The notes under the pieces were generated by a model. The model saw nothing but the letters and a program-made list of their open reading frames with translations. It was not told where the DNA came from and did no database searches. This document shows, piece after piece, positions 19,845 to 19,860 of a stretch of DNA of 19,860 nt. A program made the position numbers and the translations under genes. Source of the stretch: Anaerolineales bacterium (GTDB lineage Bacteria > Chloroflexota > Anaerolineae > 4572-78 > NAK82); NCBI GenBank assembly GCA_024643945.1, contig JAHELX010000039.1, positions 1 to 19,860 of the forward strand, written 5' to 3'. How positions within the stretch are numbered: position 1 is the stretch's first letter; the number at the start of each line of letters is the position of its first letter.

Positions 19845-19860
19845 GCCTACCAAAGGCCTA

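Overview
The window looks like a chromosomal stretch from a GC-rich bacterium, most likely Chloroflexota (Anaerolineae or Caldilineae-like). This is an inference from gene content (DUF951, T-box control of ilvE, LutA/LutB, TTG and GTG starts) and from several families of short interspersed palindromes and tandem arrays in the gaps. It is not a database result. I see no phage genes, transposase, CRISPR array or rRNA.

Layout. Positions 1-4292 are a minus-strand cluster: family 2 glycosyltransferase, YbhN-like membrane protein, LutA, then LutB, which runs off the left edge. A repeat-rich gap (4293-4635) follows, then a small four-helix membrane protein (minus). A back-to-back promoter pair separates it from a plus-strand unit of a 28-codon leader ORF and a ClC chloride transporter with CBS and TrkA-C-like domains. 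Next on the minus strand are a MGDG-synthase-like glycosyltransferase and a DUF951 protein. Two inverted copies of a small TIR element (9163-9484) lie directly before an M50 site-2 protease, followed on the plus strand by a TyrA-like dehydrogenase lacking the usual catalytic His, a GIY-YIG protein and a GT4 glycosyltransferase. MurJ (minus) and an unrecognised 112-residue protein (plus) diverge around 14.5 kb. The right third is one minus-strand transcription unit: sigma70-type promoter, tRNA-Ala(CGC), T-box Stem I, tRNA-Ala(GGC), T-box antiterminator/terminator, ilvE, a YdjM-like membrane hydrolase and leuS.

The most striking feature is that last leader. A recognisable T-box riboswitch has a complete tRNA-Ala(GGC) gene between its Stem I (specifier) domain and its antiterminator/terminator domain, and a second, almost identical tRNA-Ala lies just upstream of Stem I. 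Processing of the inner tRNA would cut the riboswitch in two. ilvE and leuS downstream are both branched-chain amino acid genes, which fits amino-acid-responsive control.

A second theme is that repeats run into gene ends. An inverted octamer array has added a 39-residue repetitive tail to LutA. An inverted heptamer array supplies the stop codons of both the 112-residue protein and LeuS. A 15-bp motif shared with another gap forms part of the GIY-YIG C-terminus. The functional links among the envelope and lipid genes (GT2, YbhN, GT28-like, GT4, MurJ) are only suggestive.
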